Below, piece after piece: positions 6,496 through 15,400 of a stretch of DNA of 35,681 bases. The notes under the pieces were generated by a model, which saw only the letters and a program-made list of their open reading frames with translations, was not told where the DNA came from and did no database searches. The position numbers and the translations under genes are program-made. Where the stretch lies: the NCBI GenBank assembly GCA_937967625.1, contig CALCJP010000160.1:1-35681 (forward strand). The letters run 5' to 3'. The first letter of the stretch is position 1; the number at the start of each line of letters is the position of its first letter. The stretch is from an uncultured Saprospiraceae bacterium (GTDB lineage Bacteria > Bacteroidota > Bacteroidia > Chitinophagales > Saprospiraceae).

Positions 6496-9030
6496 ATGAA
6501 TACAAATTCGGAAAAAAGTTGGACATACTCCATTCTAACAGCGATACTTGCGCTGTTGGTTTTCCCTATTTTATCTTTCGCTTCAAGTCTGCAAGCTGCT
6601 CAAGAGACGCTACATAAAGATCCAAAGAAAGCGCTCGAAATATTAATTCAATTAGAAAAAAGTCCGGCTTCAAAAGAAACTCCTTCACTTTTGGGAGACA
6701 TTTATTTTCAGATGGCAAAGACTTATAAAGCATTGGATGAGTTCAACAATGCAAACGAATACTGTCATAAAGCAATTAAGGAATATTATAAGATTGATAA
6801 TTTCCAAGAGGTGGTAAAGGCAAGGCGTTGGATGGGACAATACCTTATGAATTCGGGCAAGTCAAATGAAGCTGTAAGACTTATTGAAGAAACTATAGGA
6901 GAGTCATTGGAGCGAAAAGATACTTCTGCTCTCATAAGTTCAAAAATAACGCATTTTGGATTTCACTATGATTTATCAAATTTTAGTGAGACTATTAAAA
7001 TAGCATACGAAGTCCTTGAGTTAATGGAACTTCATGAAGTAGATAAAACTAATAAAGTCGAGGTTTATAATATCTTAGGAAATATCAATACTCTAAATAA
7101 AGAACCTGAAAAGGCGATTGAACACTACGAGAAGGCACAAGCAATAGCTACAGAAATTGGTGATTTTAATAAAGTTAGTTTTTTAAAATTAAATATTGGT
7201 CTCTTATATTCTCAGGAAAACAATATCCAATTAGCTGAAAAATATTTTTTCGAGTCTCTCGAATCGAGCAAAATCACCCAAAACGAAAGGAATATTGCCT
7301 TTTCCAATTTGATGATAGGAGAACTTTTGGTTGAAAAAGATAGTGTCTTACGACAAGCACAAAGTCACCTAAATCAAGCTATCGCTTATTTTTCGAAAGA
7401 AAAACAAAATGGATACTATTGCTTTGCCTCTGGACTATTGGGCGCATCTGAAATCAGACTTGGAAACTTCAATAAGGGCTTGATGCTTTTTGATAGAGTC
7501 GAAAAACTGATTCCACAAAACTCCAGCACAAGGGACAATAGAGATATTCTTGAACTTATTGCAGAAGAATGCTACAAGGTCAACTTGTATGAAAGAGCTT
7601 ATAAATATCAGAAGCTAAAGGAAACTTTTGATAAAGAAATATATGACGAAAAAAGTAATAATGAAGTATTACGACTTCAGACTGAATTTGAATCAAAAGA
7701 AAAAGAACTCGAAATAACCACTCTAAAACAGCAAAACCTTAATCAAGCCGTTATCGGTATTTTACTTTTCGTTTTGGTTTCAGCGCTCGTTTTTTTCATT
7801 CATTTGCTTTGGAAACAACGCTCCTTGCTTAAGGTAAAAAATGAAGCTCTGGAAAAAGCAAGAAACGAGGCTGAAAAACTGGCTTCTTCCAAAACCGAAT
7901 TCTTAGCCACCATGAGCCATGAAATCCGAACGCCCATGAATGGAGTCATCGGGATGGCAAATATCCTAAGTGAGGAAAACCCAAGGTTAGACCAAAAGGA
8001 AAATCTGGAAATCTTAAAATTTTCAGCAGATAATTTATTGAATTTGATAAACGATATCTTAGACTTAGCAAAAATAGAATCTGGAAATATTGAATTAGAG
8101 AAAACCGAATTCAACATAGAGGACTATTGCAAAAAAGCATTTTCGGCCTACAAAAATGGAAAGAAGAAAGCCAATGTCAAATTGGCGCTCTATACCAACT
8201 TTGAGGGACTAAACCATCAAGTGATAGGAGACCAAATCAGATTGAATCAAGTCGTTACGAATTTGGTGAACAATGCAATGAAATTCACAGAGAAAGGTAC
8301 TGTTGATGTAAAAATGTATGCTACCGAAGTAACCAAAACCAACGCGAGGATCAAGTTCGAAATTATCGATACCGGTATTGGGATTTCGAAAGAGAAGCAA
8401 AAAACCATCTTTGAAAAATACAAGCAAGCAGAAACCGACACTGCTCGACTCTACGGCGGAACCGGCTTAGGACTGAATATTGCAAAAGAGATCGTCGAAC
8501 TTTATGGTTCACATTTGAAACTCGAAAGCGAACCGGGCAAAGGAAGCAATTTCTATTTCGAAATTGACTTTCCCCTTAGCAAAAGCAGCCTCAAAGATGC
8601 AGCAAACACTGTTAATATAGAAAAGAACATCTCAGGGTTGTCTGGCATGAGGGTTCTTTTGGCAGAAGACAATAAGGTGAATCAATTAGTTGCCAGACGA
8701 ATTTTAACAAATTGGGGCATTCACCTTACGATTGCTCAAGATGGGCAACAAGCAATTGAATCACTTCAAAAAGGTGATTTTGACCTGATTTTGATGGACA
8801 TACAAATGCCAAAACTAAATGGCTATGAAGCGACTGACATCATCCGAAAAATGCCTAATCCAAAAGGCAACGTTCCGATTATCGCAATGACCGCTTCTTC
8901 TTTAGCAGTGCTGGAAAAATCCAAAACCCACAATATGAACGGCTACATCGGCAAGCCATTCAACCCTAAAGAATTATTCAAAGTCATCTCTGAATTCAAA
9001 AAATCAAATTCGAGCCTCGCTATTTCATAG
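6496..9030 (+). CDS. TPR-containing hybrid sensor histidine kinase / response regulator
   Basis: The track ORF starts at a TTG (6457); the ATG at 6496 directly precedes the membrane/signal segment (SILTAILALLVFPILSFA) and is the better start, giving 844 aa. Residues 30-400 form TPR-like repeats on the periplasmic side (for example AIEHYEKAQAIATEIGDFNK). A second membrane helix (GILLFVLVSALVFFIHLLW) lies near 420-440, followed by a coiled coil. HisKA has ATMSHEIRTPMNG near 474. HATPase has NLVNNAMKF, DTGIGISKE and GGTGLGL. The C-terminal receiver has LLAEDNKVNQ, the phospho-acceptor Asp in ILMDIQMP near 768 and the switch Lys in GKPFNPKE. It therefore autophosphorylates and passes phosphate to its own receiver. 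The input signal is unknown and no dedicated target gene is adjacent. Confidence 0.93.
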   Translation: MNTNSEKSWTYSILTAILALLVFPILSFASSLQAAQETLHKDPKKALEILIQLEKSPASKETPSLLGDIYFQMAKTYKALDEFNNANEYCHKAIKEYYKIDNFQEVVKARRWMGQYLMNSGKSNEAVRLIEETIGESLERKDTSALISSKITHFGFHYDLSNFSETIKIAYEVLELMELHEVDKTNKVEVYNILGNINTLNKEPEKAIEHYEKAQAIATEIGDFNKVSFLKLNIGLLYSQENNIQLAEKYFFESLESSKITQNERNIAFSNLMIGELLVEKDSVLRQAQSHLNQAIAYFSKEKQNGYYCFASGLLGASEIRLGNFNKGLMLFDRVEKLIPQNSSTRDNRDILELIAEECYKVNLYERAYKYQKLKETFDKEIYDEKSNNEVLRLQTEFESKEKELEITTLKQQNLNQAVIGILLFVLVSALVFFIHLLWKQRSLLKVKNEALEKARNEAEKLASSKTEFLATMSHEIRTPMNGVIGMANILSEENPRLDQKENLEILKFSADNLLNLINDILDLAKIESGNIELEKTEFNIEDYCKKAFSAYKNGKKKANVKLALYTNFEGLNHQVIGDQIRLNQVVTNLVNNAMKFTEKGTVDVKMYATEVTKTNARIKFEIIDTGIGISKEKQKTIFEKYKQAETDTARLYGGTGLGLNIAKEIVELYGSHLKLESEPGKGSNFYFEIDFPLSKSSLKDAANTVNIEKNISGLSGMRVLLAEDNKVNQLVARRILTNWGIHLTIAQDGQQAIESLQKGDFDLILMDIQMPKLNGYEATDIIRKMPNPKGNVPIIAMTASSLAVLEKSKTHNMNGYIGKPFNPKELFKVISEFKKSNSSLAIS

Positions 9031-9178
9031 CCCCAATTCAAATCTCCTTCCTACCGCTCCTCATTCCTATTTTTTTTTCATTACGGTTTCGTTTTTTCAT
9101 TACCACTCTCATTCTGAGTTTGAGTTTGAAGTTTCATTAAATGCTTACCTTGTCTTCTGACAAAACGAAAAAAAAACG

Positions 9179-10282
9179 ATGAAACGATACCAAGCCCTTG
9201 ACATTTTCCGAGGCATGACTATCTGTCTGATGATCATTGTCAACACACCCGGCACTTGGAGCAGTGTCTTCCCACCACTTCTACATGCCAAATGGCATGG
9301 ATTCACACTAACCGATTTGGTTTTCCCTTCTTTCCTATTTGCGGTAGGGACTTCCTTTGCCTTCGTGATGCAGCGCTATGGAAGTGCCACTCAAAACATC
9401 CCCTGGAAAAAAATCATCTGGCGAACCCTACTCATTTTCCTTTTGGGCTACTTGATGTATTGGTTCCCATTCATGAAGTGGAGCAAATCAGGCGAACTGA
9501 CTTCTTTCCCTTTCGGGGAAACCCGTATTTGGGGCGTTCTGCAACGGATTGCTATATGCTACTTTTTGGCTGCCATCCTGATTGTCTTTCTCTCCAAGCG
9601 CAAATTGGTCTATGCTTCCATTGGACTCCTTTTGGCCTACTGGGCGGTATTGTGGGGCTTTGGTGATTACACCTTAGAACACAATGCAGTGCGGACGCTT
9701 GATGTATTTCTATTTGGCGAAAGCCACCTCTACGGCGGCGAAGGCATTCCATTCGATCCCGAAGGTTTTTTGAGTAGTTTCCCAGCGGTTGTCAATGTGA
9801 TTGGTGGATATTTGGCAGGTGCCTATCTCATCAACAATAAAAACGAAGGCTTCCAAAAAGTCGCAAATCTGATGATTGCTGGAGCGGCGCTGGCAGGAGT
9901 AGCTTACTTCTGGGATTTCCTTTTTCCAGTCAATAAAAAATTGTGGACGAGTTCTTACGTCCTCCTGACTATCGGCTTGAATTTGATGATTTTAGGAACT
10001 TTAATCACCCTAACCGATTTGCGAGAGCGCCCTATCAATTTCAATTTCTTTGAGGTCTTTGGCAAAAATCCCTTGTTCATTTATTTGCTTTCGCAATATC
10101 TGGCGATCACGATGTGGTTCATTCGAATTGGTGGCAAACCGGTCTATTCTCTGGTCTATGAAAACGCATTTGCATGGATTGGAGCGATGTGGGGGTCATT
10201 TGCATTTGCACTGGTTTTCATGCTTGTCTGCTGGGCTGCGGGTTGGTGGTTGGATAGGAGGCGGATATATATCAAGGTGTAA
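9179..10282 (+). CDS. HGSNAT/NagX-like acyltransferase (DUF5009-type membrane protein)
   Basis: The 367-residue protein has about ten hydrophobic helices and opens with RYQALDIFRGMTICLMIIVN, the hallmark of bacterial relatives of heparan-alpha-glucosaminide N-acetyltransferase. The following AKWHGFTLTDLVFPSFLFAVG contains the conserved His/Asp/Pro loop between helices 1 and 2. Family knowledge suggests acyl transfer across the inner membrane onto an amino sugar. There is no glycan-degradation cluster next to it, so the acceptor is unknown. The length is normal and the start at 9179 has no competitor. The C-terminus (GWWLDRRRIYIKV) is positively charged, as expected for a cytoplasmic tail. Confidence 0.88.
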   Translation: MKRYQALDIFRGMTICLMIIVNTPGTWSSVFPPLLHAKWHGFTLTDLVFPSFLFAVGTSFAFVMQRYGSATQNIPWKKIIWRTLLIFLLGYLMYWFPFMKWSKSGELTSFPFGETRIWGVLQRIAICYFLAAILIVFLSKRKLVYASIGLLLAYWAVLWGFGDYTLEHNAVRTLDVFLFGESHLYGGEGIPFDPEGFLSSFPAVVNVIGGYLAGAYLINNKNEGFQKVANLMIAGAALAGVAYFWDFLFPVNKKLWTSSYVLLTIGLNLMILGTLITLTDLRERPINFNFFEVFGKNPLFIYLLSQYLAITMWFIRIGGKPVYSLVYENAFAWIGAMWGSFAFALVFMLVCWAAGWWLDRRRIYIKV

Positions 10283-10292
10283 AGGGGATTGG

Positions 10293-10376
10293 AAGAGAGA
10301 CCGCTGCGCTGAGAGAGTAGAGATGAGAGACGCCTATCTCCCTCTCAAAAAAGTAGTCTCTCTCTTCTCTACTTAA
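10293..10376. repeat. Imperfect inverted purine/pyrimidine-rich repeat
   Basis: Purine-rich AGAGAGAC...AGTAGAGATGAGAGAC units are followed by GTCTCTCTCTTCTCTACT, which pairs with them in inverted orientation. The layout copies the 2871-3094 locus with a different unit, and lies between the convergent acyltransferase and barrel genes. Confidence 0.6.
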
Positions 10377-10385
10377 AAAAAAGAA

Positions 10386-10413
10386 TCCCGAACTGCACTA
10401 AACCAGTTCGGGA
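10386..10413 (-). terminator. Terminator of the minus-strand barrel gene
   Basis: TCCCGAACTG and CAGTTCGGGA form a perfect 10-bp stem with an 8-base loop. On the minus strand it is followed by TTCTTTTTTTT. It lies about 50 bases past the stop of the gene at 10461. Confidence 0.8.
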
Positions 10414-10460
10414 AACAAGAGAGAGATACCAAAATTTAATCACGTATATTTAATCTATCT

Positions 10461-11333
10461 TCATTTAGTCATGTCGTAAAACACGCCGACGGAGTAAGAT
10501 GGAGCAGCAGCGATGATTTCACCTCTAAAAGCACCCGCTGCTCCAACTGAGACACCTATTTTCTTAGTAACAAAGACGTTTGCCTCAACGCCGATGCTCG
10601 AAAATTCGGAATTGTTAGCGAAGATGCTTGTGCTGGTTATGGACTCGGCAGTAGCGCCATTTTTAAGAGATTCGACGACGTTTAGTTTGGTAGCCAACCA
10701 AAATTTTTGATTTACCAAGCCAATACCGAACTCTGCTCCGTATCTAATTTCTTCTGAAAAATCTTTTGTTCTATTATTGAAACCGGTGTAAGCGCTGATG
10801 TATGCAGGCGTCTTTCCAATGGAAAATCCACGTCCTGCGTCCAATTGAATCATTTGGTTGAATTCGCCATCTCCGGTTTGCAAGTTGTTCAATTCGCCTG
10901 CGACTGGTGTGCCTGTCGGCAAACCTAAAATCACAGAAAGCGAGATGGGAATCCGAGCGCCCGGCTTAGTCAACCCATATTTCAATCCCAAATCAATGTC
11001 GCCTAAACTGTTGATCGCCTCACCTGCGACGATGATGTCTTTGGTCGTGTTAGAGCGCAAATTGTTCATGTAATTTCTACTCAACAAAGCGCCATTGAAT
11101 TGAGCAGTCAATCGGTTGGTGATTCCGAATTCTGCGTAAAGCGAAGTATTAAAAATTCCAGTGGTCACATTCGGGTCTATCAATCCTTGGTCGGTGAAGT
11201 GTTGGTCAAAAACAGTCCACCACTCCGAGAGCTTGAAGTATCCTTTTCCTTTGGGTTGTGGCCATGGGCCACCTGCAAAAGAGACACTTGAAAATATAGT
11301 AGATATTAAAATAATTGAAATTATATTTTTCAT
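10461..11333 (-). CDS. Putative outer-membrane beta-barrel protein
   Basis: The 290-residue product has a signal peptide (ISIILISTIFSSVSFA) and then alternating hydrophobic/polar strands such as NTSLYAEFGITNRLTAQFNGAL and TPAYISAYTGFNNRTKDF. It closes with YSVGVFYDMTK. It looks like a small barrel of the kind annotated as hypothetical or transporter-like in Bacteroidota, with conserved PISLSVILGLPTGT loop residues. No ligand can be inferred. Two exported lipoprotein genes lie upstream in the same orientation (gaps of 117 and 129 bases), so the three may form one surface-related unit. A composite repeat lies between this gene and the next. Confidence 0.65.
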   Translation of the reverse strand: MKNIISIILISTIFSSVSFAGGPWPQPKGKGYFKLSEWWTVFDQHFTDQGLIDPNVTTGIFNTSLYAEFGITNRLTAQFNGALLSRNYMNNLRSNTTKDIIVAGEAINSLGDIDLGLKYGLTKPGARIPISLSVILGLPTGTPVAGELNNLQTGDGEFNQMIQLDAGRGFSIGKTPAYISAYTGFNNRTKDFSEEIRYGAEFGIGLVNQKFWLATKLNVVESLKNGATAESITSTSIFANNSEFSSIGVEANVFVTKKIGVSVGAAGAFRGEIIAAAPSYSVGVFYDMTK

Positions 11334-11350
11334 GATTCTTGATTTTTTCG

Positions 11351-11430
11351 CTCCCGATTAAAATCCGGGACAAGTTTTCGCGAAATGAGGGTATTTGTCG
11401 AAAACTTGTCCCGAACTGGCTTCGGGAGGC
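11351..11430. repeat. Composite palindromic element (CCCGAT/ATCGGG plus TTTCGCGAAA)
   Basis: The element starts CTCCCGATTAAAATCCGGGA, continues with CAAG and TTTTCGCGAAATGAGG, and closes with the inverse of its first half. CGGGACAAGTTTTCG (11366-11380) is a perfect 15-bp inverted match to 11399-11413. Related composite copies occur at 15282, 21122 and 24829. Confidence 0.8.
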
Positions 11431-11450
11431 AAAAGATAAAATTGGTTGAT

Positions 11451-12131
11451 CTAAAAGTTCAAATCGCCATCTCCTACTTTCACATTAAATGGCTTACAGA
11501 AATAAACGATATGCTTATAGTCTTTGAAGTTAATGCCTTCGATTTCGTAAGTGTGTTCGCCACTAAAAGTGGTGACTTTGCCTATCTCTAAGGCTCCTGA
11601 GACAGAGTTAGGATTGTTGGAGAGATAGATATACAAACCGGGCAATCTATTGGAAGCCACATAATCGCTACCAAATTCTAAGAGTATTTTATCGCCCTCT
11701 TCTCGATAGACAAAATCGCCTTCTAAGACATAAAAAGTGGTAGTTTCTACGCGTCCTTCGATTCGGTTTTCTGAGATGACCGTAGTTTCTCCCACGACCA
11801 CTTCCGTTGAATCTTCTAACGTCGTTCCATCTGAGTCAATTATTACTGTGATGGAGGCTGTTCCTTTTTGTTTTGCTGTTGCTAATCCGTTTTGATCGAT
11901 TTCAAGAATATCAGAATTTGAGCTAATCCATGTTGCTGCCACTATTTCTTCTTGCCCAATGTCATTGAGATACATTTTCTCAAATTGGAAAGTAGTATTG
12001 ATTTCTAAGGTGTCTATTGAGGTGGTAATACTAACTGATTGCCCTACAAAGTCTTCGAGAAAGTCATCGCCAACACAACTGGTAAATGAAAGGGCAATTA
12101 TGGCGAAAGCCAAAGTGAATAAATTCTTCAT
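11451..12131 (-). CDS. Lipoprotein with bacterial Ig-like (Big_2-type) domain
   Basis: The track ORF begins at 12194, but MKNLFTLAFAIIALSFTSC (ATG 12131) is a textbook lipoprotein signal with Cys19; this start gives 226 aa. Residues about 35-110 resemble a Big_2 Ig-like fold (SNSDILEIDQNGLATAKQKG, then a TVIIDSDG strand). The rest is beta-rich with no family I recognise. It is probably a surface or periplasmic lipoprotein. It lies between the barrel gene and another lipoprotein gene in the same orientation. No catalytic residues are apparent, so a binding or structural role is more likely. Confidence 0.75.
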   Translation of the reverse strand: MKNLFTLAFAIIALSFTSCVGDDFLEDFVGQSVSITTSIDTLEINTTFQFEKMYLNDIGQEEIVAATWISSNSDILEIDQNGLATAKQKGTASITVIIDSDGTTLEDSTEVVVGETTVISENRIEGRVETTTFYVLEGDFVYREEGDKILLEFGSDYVASNRLPGLYIYLSNNPNSVSGALEIGKVTTFSGEHTYEIEGINFKDYKHIVYFCKPFNVKVGDGDLNF

Positions 12132-12260
12132 GATGGTGATTTTTTTGGTTGTTTGACTGCTGAGATTGCAGTAATAAGAACTGCAACTCAACAATCAATA
12201 CAACCAATTTAAATATTTGGAGGGTGATTTAAATCGGCTTAATGGTTAGGGGAATTGTGC

Positions 12261-13148
12261 TTATTTTTGAATTGTCCCTGTTGGGTTGGTTGCGCCTGCA
12301 TTGTTATTCATGCTCAAAGGCGTGTGGTCAGCAGCGTCAGCAGCAACTGGTCCTACCAAAGGCTTCAAGGTGAAAGGAGCAGGACTGTTGTCTGGAACTG
12401 GCTCAACTGAAATCACTACTGCATTTCCTCTAAGGTCAAGTGGAAATGAAAGACCAGCTGGTGCATTTCTCAAAAGGTCTTCTCCTGGGAATGGAGGTGC
12501 CGGTTGGTCTCCGCTGAAAGAACCATCGCTATCTGCACCCGTTGCAGTTCTAAAAGTACCTGTAGAAATTGGCGTACCATCTACTACCGCCCATCCTTCA
12601 TAAATCCATCCAGCAGGAAGTTCTGGCAAATCTAATCCAGGTCCAGGTCCAGCAGTTGGGTCTAACCACCATACGCCACTCGTTTCGTTTGTATTGTCTG
12701 TATCAGTTGGTGTCGCCAAGATGTAAGTACCTGCGGAAGCCGTGAAATCAGTACCTACTGCCGCACCGTGCCCTACGGTAAGTGCTGCGTCGTCACCACT
12801 AAAATCACCTCCTAAGATGTGGACTGAACTTGGTGCTGGGTCGCTATCAGGACTTGGCTCAATAGTCAAAACATAAGCAGTCGCTTTCGCTAAATCATCT
12901 GCATTGACTTCAAAAGAGGTAGCAGAAGGAGTTCCGTTTGCGTCAACGGTAAAAATTCCAGCCGTAACAGGAGCGCCATCAACGATAAGCCAACCTTCGT
13001 AAGCGAAATCGCTACCTAAGTCTTCAAGACCAGAGAAGTTTGCTTCAAAAGTTGCAGTGTCAATTTCTGGCTCATCATCGTCGCCACAGCTTGTCAAAAA
13101 AGTGAATGAGAAAATTGAGAAAACTAAAATCCATTGTAAATTTTTCAT
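12261..13148 (-). CDS. Lipoprotein with duplicated anti-sigma-K (RskA)-like motif
   Basis: This 295-residue lipoprotein (FTFLTSCGDDDEPE, Cys at about 21) contains two related segments. The first is LEDLGSDFAYEGWLIVDGAP near residue 40, and the second is LPELPAGWIYEGWAVVDGTP near 175. The YEGW.vVDG.P...G.F pattern resembles the C-terminal part of RskA/anti-sigma-K domains, here secreted rather than attached to a membrane sensor. Between the copies the sequence is rich in Asp, Pro and Thr. Exported proteins with this repeat are found in Bacteroidota without known function; the RskA link is by motif only. It is the first gene of three minus-strand exported proteins. Confidence 0.7.
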   Translation of the reverse strand: MKNLQWILVFSIFSFTFLTSCGDDDEPEIDTATFEANFSGLEDLGSDFAYEGWLIVDGAPVTAGIFTVDANGTPSATSFEVNADDLAKATAYVLTIEPSPDSDPAPSSVHILGGDFSGDDAALTVGHGAAVGTDFTASAGTYILATPTDTDNTNETSGVWWLDPTAGPGPGLDLPELPAGWIYEGWAVVDGTPISTGTFRTATGADSDGSFSGDQPAPPFPGEDLLRNAPAGLSFPLDLRGNAVVISVEPVPDNSPAPFTLKPLVGPVAADAADHTPLSMNNNAGATNPTGTIQK

Positions 13149-13402
13149 AATAGTCAGGTTAATATTTTAAAAAAAATTGGTTGATAAGTAAATTAAAAAT
13201 GATGGCGCAAATCTCTTTCATTGAATCTGAAAAGGCTTCACATGAATATCAAATGACTATCACATTTTTATCACGGTGCTTTTTTCAATCAAATCAAAAG
13301 CGCTTTTGCTTTCTATCATTTTTGATGACACAAAGATGGGGGCACATCTGAGTGTTTTGTTAAACCAATCTTCCTGACGTGTTGTCAATTTTTCCCGTTT
13401 GC

Positions 13403-13612
13403 AATCAAAATCAAAAGATTCAATCAAAAGATTCAATCAAAAGATTCAATCAAAATCAAAAGGTTTAATCAAAATCAAAAGGTTTAATCAAAAGATTCAA
13501 TCAAAATCAAAAGATTCAATCAAAATCAAAAGATTCAATCAAAATCAAAAGATTCAATCAAAATCAAAAGATTCAATCAAAATCAAAAGATTCAATCAAA
13601 ATCAAAAGGTTT
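13403..13612. repeat. AT-rich tandem array, left arm (12 units)
   Basis: There are twelve head-to-tail units: nine of 19 bp (AATCAAAATCAAAAGATTC, with a GGTTT-ending variant in three) and three shortened 13-bp units (AATCAAAAGATTC). The 13-bp forms lack one internal TCAAAA step, which is typical of slippage. A weaker echo continues to about 13662. The 13149-13402 stretch before it holds no recognisable gene. The track ORF across the array is an artefact of the repeat. Confidence 0.95.
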
Positions 13613-13727
13613 AATCAAAATCAAAATTCAGCTTTGACTGATGCAATCAATCAAAATCAAAAACCCTCAAACTCAGAAAAGCGAAAGAAATTTCTAACTT
13701 TAGTTATTCAAACCAAAACATACTATA

Positions 13728-14090
13728 ATGAAAGAGAAATTATACAACCTGGAGGAGCGATTGGTAAGGTTTGCAGGTGAGGTAATTAATTTTTGTAATT
13801 CACTTCCTAAATCTCAGTCGGGACTTTATTACTCTGACCAAATCATGCGTTCTTCAGGAAGTGCTGCTTTGAATTATGGCGAGGCTCAAGGCGCAAATAC
13901 TTCCAAAGACTTTATTCATAAAATGTCAATTGTACTGAAGGAATTAAAAGAAACAAGGGTTTCCTTAAAAATTTTGAACTACGTAAATCAAGGCGAGGAA
14001 GAAAAACGAAATTGGCTATTAAAGGAAGTAAATGAATTGGTACCGATAAGTGCTAAAATGATATTGAATAAGAAAAGAGCAAACAGCTAA
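13728..14090 (+). CDS. Four-helix-bundle protein (S23 / 23S rRNA intervening-sequence family)
   Basis: The 120-residue helical protein has the family signature IMRSSGSAALNYGEAQGA (residues 40-57), with LEERLVRFAGEVINF before it and MSIVLKELKETRVSLKILNY after it. That is the normal size and order for S23/IVP proteins (TIGR02436 type). The same fold occurs in proteins encoded by 23S rRNA intervening sequences and in the Avd accessory protein of diversity-generating retroelements. There is no rRNA or reverse transcriptase here, so the gene is an orphan copy. It is enclosed by tandem arrays in opposite orientation (13403-13612 and 14145-14300), which makes it look like cargo of a small cassette. 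Biochemical role unknown. Confidence 0.88.
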   Translation: MKEKLYNLEERLVRFAGEVINFCNSLPKSQSGLYYSDQIMRSSGSAALNYGEAQGANTSKDFIHKMSIVLKELKETRVSLKILNYVNQGEEEKRNWLLKEVNELVPISAKMILNKKRANS

Positions 14091-14144
14091 TCTATTGATA
14101 TAAGTCTTATCTAATCCACTATTTGCCGAAAGGCAAATAAAAAT

Positions 14145-14300
14145 TTTTGATTTTGATTGAGACCTTTTGATTTTGATTGAGACCTTTTGATTTTGATTGA
14201 GACCTTTTGATTTTGATTGAACCTTTTGATTTTGATTAAACCTTTTGATTTTGATTGAGACCTTTTGATTTTGATTGAACCTTTTGATTTTGATTGAACC
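14145..14300. repeat. AT-rich tandem array, right arm in inverted orientation (8 units)
   Basis: Eight units of 19-20 bp (TTTTGATTTTGATTGAGACC and shorter TTTTGATTTTGATTGAACC). The variant ending TAAACC at 14224-14242 is the exact reverse complement of the GGTTT-type unit in the left arm, so both arrays belong to one family. The array ends 10 bases before the stop of the AraC-type gene. A perfect palindrome, ATTTGCCGAAAGGCAAAT, lies just before it. Confidence 0.95.
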
Positions 14301-14310
14301 TTTTGACTTA

Positions 14311-15138
14311 TCAAGCCTCCCTAAACTGCGACGGCGAAACCCCTTCATGTTTTTTAAAAAACCGACTAAACGACTGAATGTCCTGATAGCCCACCTGATA
14401 GCCAATCTCCGAAATGGGCAGCTCGGTGTAGCGCAACATTCGCCGCACCTCAATCATGATTCGGTTCTGAATAATTTGGAGCGGAGATTTATCACTTACC
14501 TTTTTAAATAGATTGGAAATCGTTTTGGGAGATTTGTTGAGTAGGTCAGCATACTCGCTTACGGAGTGTTTTTCTTTGAAGTGCTGCTCCACTAAGAAGC
14601 TGAATTCCCGAACGATATCAGTTTGTATGTTATCAATAGCTTGATAGTTTTCTTGGCTTTTATAGATGCGAGTGCAAAGAATCAGCAATCGTTTGAGCAT
14701 CATCTGAAGCATCTCCAATTGAAGATTATCTCTTGATTCCATCTCAATAAGGATCATTTTCCAGACAGTCTCTAAAATAGTGAGGTCTTCCACACTTGGA
14801 TTGAGAAGAGGGAGATTGGAAGAACCAAAAAACAAAATGCCTTTGCAACCCACTTCACTATCATGATTAAGAATACAGAAAAATGGCGCATTAAATCTCA
14901 GGTACTTCACCTTGCCCAATTTCTGGACAATTACCTTATGCATGGAGGTAAGGCATATCAATTGATTCTTATTGAAAACATAATCTTTAGCATCTATTAT
15001 TAGGCAATTGTCATCTTCCTCAAACCAATAAATCGACAACTGACCATCAATTGAAGAATCAGGAAGCATTTCGCCTGATTCTATATTTAGGACTTCAAAA
15101 TATTCGTCTGTCTTTCCTTGATATATGAGTTTATTCAC
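14311..15138 (-). CDS. AraC-family transcriptional regulator
   Basis: The 275-residue protein has a C-terminal AraC/XylS DNA-binding domain: SVSEYADLLNKSPKTISNLF is the first HTH and LPISEIGYQVGYQDIQSFSR the second, followed by FFKKHEGVSPSQFR. The N-terminal 150 residues resemble the cupin-like ligand or effector part of Bacteroidota AraC regulators but show no clear ligand motif. The start is GTG at 15138; the next Met is 23 residues further in, so GTG keeps the N-terminal strand region. The gene ends against the right-hand tandem array. The target is unknown; no obvious partner is adjacent. Confidence 0.9.
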   Translation of the reverse strand: MNKLIYQGKTDEYFEVLNIESGEMLPDSSIDGQLSIYWFEEDDNCLIIDAKDYVFNKNQLICLTSMHKVIVQKLGKVKYLRFNAPFFCILNHDSEVGCKGILFFGSSNLPLLNPSVEDLTILETVWKMILIEMESRDNLQLEMLQMMLKRLLILCTRIYKSQENYQAIDNIQTDIVREFSFLVEQHFKEKHSVSEYADLLNKSPKTISNLFKKVSDKSPLQIIQNRIMIEVRRMLRYTELPISEIGYQVGYQDIQSFSRFFKKHEGVSPSQFREA

Positions 15139-15400
15139 TGGATCTTTTTTTTTGAGAAACGTAAAGTCTTACCAATGGTTGGGTACACAAATGTCGAAAA
15201 ACGACAAAGACAAGAGCTTATTAAGTAAAGCTAAAAAAATAACCTTTCGATTTGAAGCTGTTCTTTTTCCATTATACTTCCCCGATTAAAATCGGGACAC
15301 GCATTGTCTGCGGTTTTTGCCTCGTCTAATGAAAAAACAACTCACTTCAATTTCGAAACTTTATTATTTCAACTTTACTAAACAACTTTTAAATAAAAAT
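15139..15400. other. Intergenic region with one palindromic element
   Basis: No gene is visible. It holds CCCCGATTAAAATCGGGACACG at 15282-15303, a copy of the composite-element first half seen at 11351 and 21122, and is otherwise AT-rich. No convincing -7 box is seen for the AraC-type gene. Confidence 0.5.

Noticed and set aside
9256-9666. 136-aa ORF in another frame of the acyltransferase
   Set aside because: Frame shadow rich in Cys, His and Trp with no domain; the overlapping frame is a clear membrane protein.
13399-13614. Track ORF of 71 aa made of KIQSKSKDS-type repeats
   Set aside because: It is a translation of the tandem array; the unit length is not a multiple of three and the composition is that of the repeat.
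13728-14090. Diversity-generating retroelement, because the S23 fold occurs in Avd
   Set aside because: No reverse transcriptase, template repeat or variable repeat was seen nearby.
13403-14300. CRISPR array interpretation of the repeats
   Set aside because: Units are contiguous with no unique spacers, and no cas genes are present.
14019-14453. Track ORF of 144 aa on the minus strand over the right array
   Set aside because: It runs through the repeat array and overlaps the AraC-type gene and the four-helix gene out of frame.
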